Below, one piece after another: positions 63,966 to 64,000 of a DNA stretch of 64,000 bases. The position numbers and the translations under genes are program-made. A model generated the notes under the pieces. It made no database searches. It was not told where the DNA came from and saw nothing but the letters and a program-made list of their open reading frames with translations. This DNA comes from G963702155 sp963702155. GTDB lineage: Bacteria > Pseudomonadota > Alphaproteobacteria > Micavibrionales > Micavibrionaceae. Within the stretch, counting starts at the first letter, position 1. Each line of letters begins with the position of its first letter. The DNA is taken from assembly GCA_963702155.1 (NCBI GenBank), contig OY969717.1, positions 1,302,001-1,366,000 on the forward strand. Direction: 5' to 3'.

Positions 63966-64000
63966 GGAAGATCTGGCAGCGAACTACTCTCCCGCGCCTT
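63966..64000 (-). rRNA. rrf: 5S ribosomal RNA, 3' end (partial)
   Basis: The last bases, read on the minus strand, give GGCGCGGGAGAGTAG, then TTCGCTGCCAG and CTTCCAAG. This matches the 3' end of alphaproteobacterial 5S rRNA (loop E to helix I). The rest lies beyond the window, so an rRNA operon ends here, pointing left. Confidence 0.75.

Overview
This AT-rich window comes from a Gram-negative chromosome, most likely an alphaproteobacterium. The signs are an RND efflux operon, OmpW and TolC-type outer-membrane proteins, an initiator tRNA with the bacterial C1xA72 mismatch, a 5S rRNA 3' end of alphaproteobacterial look at the right edge, and RepB-type ParB and DUF2924 genes typical of alphaproteobacterial mobile DNA. 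The exact lineage cannot be fixed from the window alone.

Layout. (1) 1-9.1 kb is chromosomal: a tripartite RND pump (outer-membrane lipoprotein, adaptor, permease), a cold-shock gene, a DJ-1/PfpI protein, OmpW and a DUF1853 protein, ending in the stump of a tolC-like gene. (2) 9.15-22.1 kb is a decayed accessory zone: an AAA-DUF4143 ATPase behind a 43-bp palindrome, a broken umuD-like gene, AlkB, DUF2924, an AbiEi/AbiEii toxin-antitoxin pair, a serine recombinase followed by two ParB/RepB genes and a candidate parS palindrome, and a broken DUF262-HNH-AlbA_2 fusion. (3) 22.09-30.8 kb is an ~8.7-kb satellite-like island (P4-type integrase, AlpA, Toprim primase, RepA-like ATPase). Its cargo is a compact four-gene operon: a fused AAA-DUF4435 ATPase, a GHKL ATPase, a STAS-like DUF4325 protein and a small membrane protein. 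(4) 30.8-52.6 kb is a second island of ~21.8 kb with its own integrase, a type IV coupling ATPase and a remarkable nested palindrome array. It carries HipBA, ArdA and a 12-kb type I restriction-modification operon that also holds a Shedu nuclease, a TIGR04141 protein, a HEPN-like DUF3644 protein and two unknown genes. Both islands use the 3' half of the initiator tRNA gene at 52563-52639. A 51-bp copy of it lies at 30774-30824 and a 19-bp copy at 22087-22105, so the two islands sit in tandem. (5) 52.6-64 kb is chromosome again: a YhhQ-type transporter, pyrophosphatase, an ATP-grasp/glutamine-amidotransferase/GNAT-nitrilase operon of unknown product, topoisomerase IB, a DUF2945 protein, an MscS channel, a 3-methyladenine glycosylase, redoxins and 5S rRNA.

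The islands are dominated by genome defence (restriction, Shedu, PARIS-like ATPase, AbiE, HipBA, DUF262 protein), with an antirestriction gene and mobility functions. At least nine genes, in the islands and in the chromosome, are split by single-base indels, mostly in short homopolymers, and three by in-frame stops. Either consensus sequencing errors or real decay could explain these, so each is annotated as one broken gene with the suspected site.
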